Origin: Desulfobulbaceae bacterium
Lineage (GTDB): Bacteria; Desulfobacterota; Desulfobulbia; Desulfobulbales; Desulfobulbaceae
Direction: 5' to 3'
Length of the DNA stretch: 6,492 nucleotides
Assembly: GCA_030633145.1 (NCBI GenBank)
Contig: DAOVTM010000229.1
Span: 1 to 6,492 of the forward strand
The stretch's first letter is position 1. Every line of letters starts with the position of its first letter. The translations under genes were made by a program, and so were the position numbers. The notes below the pieces were generated by a model that was given only the letters and a program-made list of their open reading frames with translations, did no database searches and was not told where the DNA came from. This document shows, one piece after another, positions 6,011 through 6,492 of the stretch.

Positions 6011-6492
6011 GACTTTCGCTGCTCCTGAACCTTTTGAATTAAGAGGGGCATAATTTCAAAGAGATCGCCGACAAGCCCGTAGGTGGCAATATCAAAGATC
6101 GGAGCCTTGCTGTCCCGATTAATGGCAACCACGGTTTCAGCAGACTGCATCCCCACTGCGTGCTGGATAGCCCCGGAAATACCGCAGGCAATGTAGAGTT
6201 TAGGACAAACTGTTTTACCGGTCTGCCCGACCTGGTGAGGGTAAGGTATCCAGCCCGCATCAACCGCAGCCCTTGAGGCCGCAACAGCACCGTTGAATTC
6301 TCGGGCCAACTCAACAATCAGCTCAAAACCCTTTTCGCTTTCCACTCCACGACCGCCGCCGATCAACACCTCCATCTCCTGGATATTAACCTGCTCTCCT
6401 TCGCTGATAACCGATTCCAGGACTTCCACTTTAGATGCAAGCAGTTCTTTGGACAGGGCAACCTCAATCACTTCTCCCTGCCGATCAGGGTC
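6007..6492 (-). CDS. etfA: Electron transfer flavoprotein alpha subunit, C-terminal half, 5' end outside window
   Basis: EtfA with EtfB forms a flavoprotein that passes electrons between acyl-CoA dehydrogenases or similar enzymes and a quinone oxidoreductase or ferredoxin; the alpha subunit binds FAD. 161 codons are visible, about half of a usual 310-340-residue protein. The frame is open to the window edge, so the GTG at 6471 that could look like a start is internal (preceded in frame by DPDRQGE). The FAD domain is clear: LIGGGRGVESEKGF, GAVAASRAAVDAGW, HQVGQTGKTVCPKLYIA, CGISGAIQHAVGMQSAET, VAINRDSKAPIFDIATYGLVGDLFEI. All signature stretches are intact. Its stop overlaps the fabG start by four bases. 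Whether it belongs to the electron-bifurcating or classical class cannot be settled without EtfB and the N-terminal half. Confidence 0.96.
   Translation of the reverse strand, partial: DPDRQGEVIEVALSKELLASKVEVLESVISEGEQVNIQEMEVLIGGGRGVESEKGFELIVELAREFNGAVAASRAAVDAGWIPYPHQVGQTGKTVCPKLYIACGISGAIQHAVGMQSAETVVAINRDSKAPIFDIATYGLVGDLFEIMPLLIQKVQEQRKS

Noticed and set aside
6039..6317. 92-codon open frame on the minus strand within etfA
   Set aside because: It is an alternative frame of etfA; the etfA frame carries all FAD-domain motifs.
6469..6471. GTG at 6471 as the start of a short 154-residue protein
   Set aside because: The frame stays open to the window edge and the product is the C-terminal half of EtfA, so the true start lies outside.

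Overview
This window is an ordinary chromosomal block of housekeeping genes. All nine genes lie on the minus strand and are tightly packed, so transcription runs from high to low coordinates. In transcription order they are etfA (3' half only), fabG, acpP, pyrF, fabF, rpiB, glyA, nrdR and ribD (5' part only). No tRNA, rRNA, CRISPR array, insertion sequence, phage gene or attachment site is visible. No gap without a gene exceeds about 70 bases. The order fabG-acpP-fabF-rpiB-glyA-nrdR-ribD, the moderate GC and the anaerobe-like EtfA suggest a sulfate-reducer-type Desulfobacterota (former Deltaproteobacteria), perhaps Desulfobulbales. That placement is inference from recalled gene order, not a database match.

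Region by region: (1) 6492-5261 holds the FAD-domain half of an electron transfer flavoprotein alpha subunit, whose stop codon overlaps the start of fabG (beta-ketoacyl-ACP reductase) by four bases. (2) 5201-4968 is acpP, the acyl carrier protein. (3) 4919-4182 is pyrF (OMP decarboxylase), a pyrimidine gene placed between acpP and fabF. It is clearly more AT-rich than fabF, glyA and fabG and has a good sigma70-like promoter just before it. (4) 4147-2909 is fabF (beta-ketoacyl-ACP synthase II). (5) 2895-1129 holds rpiB (ribose-5-phosphate isomerase B) and glyA (serine hydroxymethyltransferase), separated by a gap with nested inverted repeats built from 7-base units. (6) 1112-1 holds nrdR (repressor of ribonucleotide reductase genes), overlapped by ribD (bifunctional riboflavin deaminase/reductase), which runs off the window.

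Functionally the first part makes fatty acids: AcpP carries the chain, FabF elongates it and FabG reduces the keto intermediate. The second part feeds nucleotide and cofactor synthesis: RpiB handles ribose 5-phosphate, PyrF makes UMP, GlyA supplies one-carbon units, NrdR senses the nucleotide pool and RibD makes a riboflavin precursor. The gaps are -4, 59, 48, 34, 13, 69, 16 and -8 bases, which suggests one long operon with internal promoter or processing sites.

I found no convincing undescribed system. The points most worth a second look are the atypical pyrF with its own promoter, the heptad-based nested inverted repeat between rpiB and glyA, the etfA-fabG overlap, and a changed conserved lysine in GlyA.
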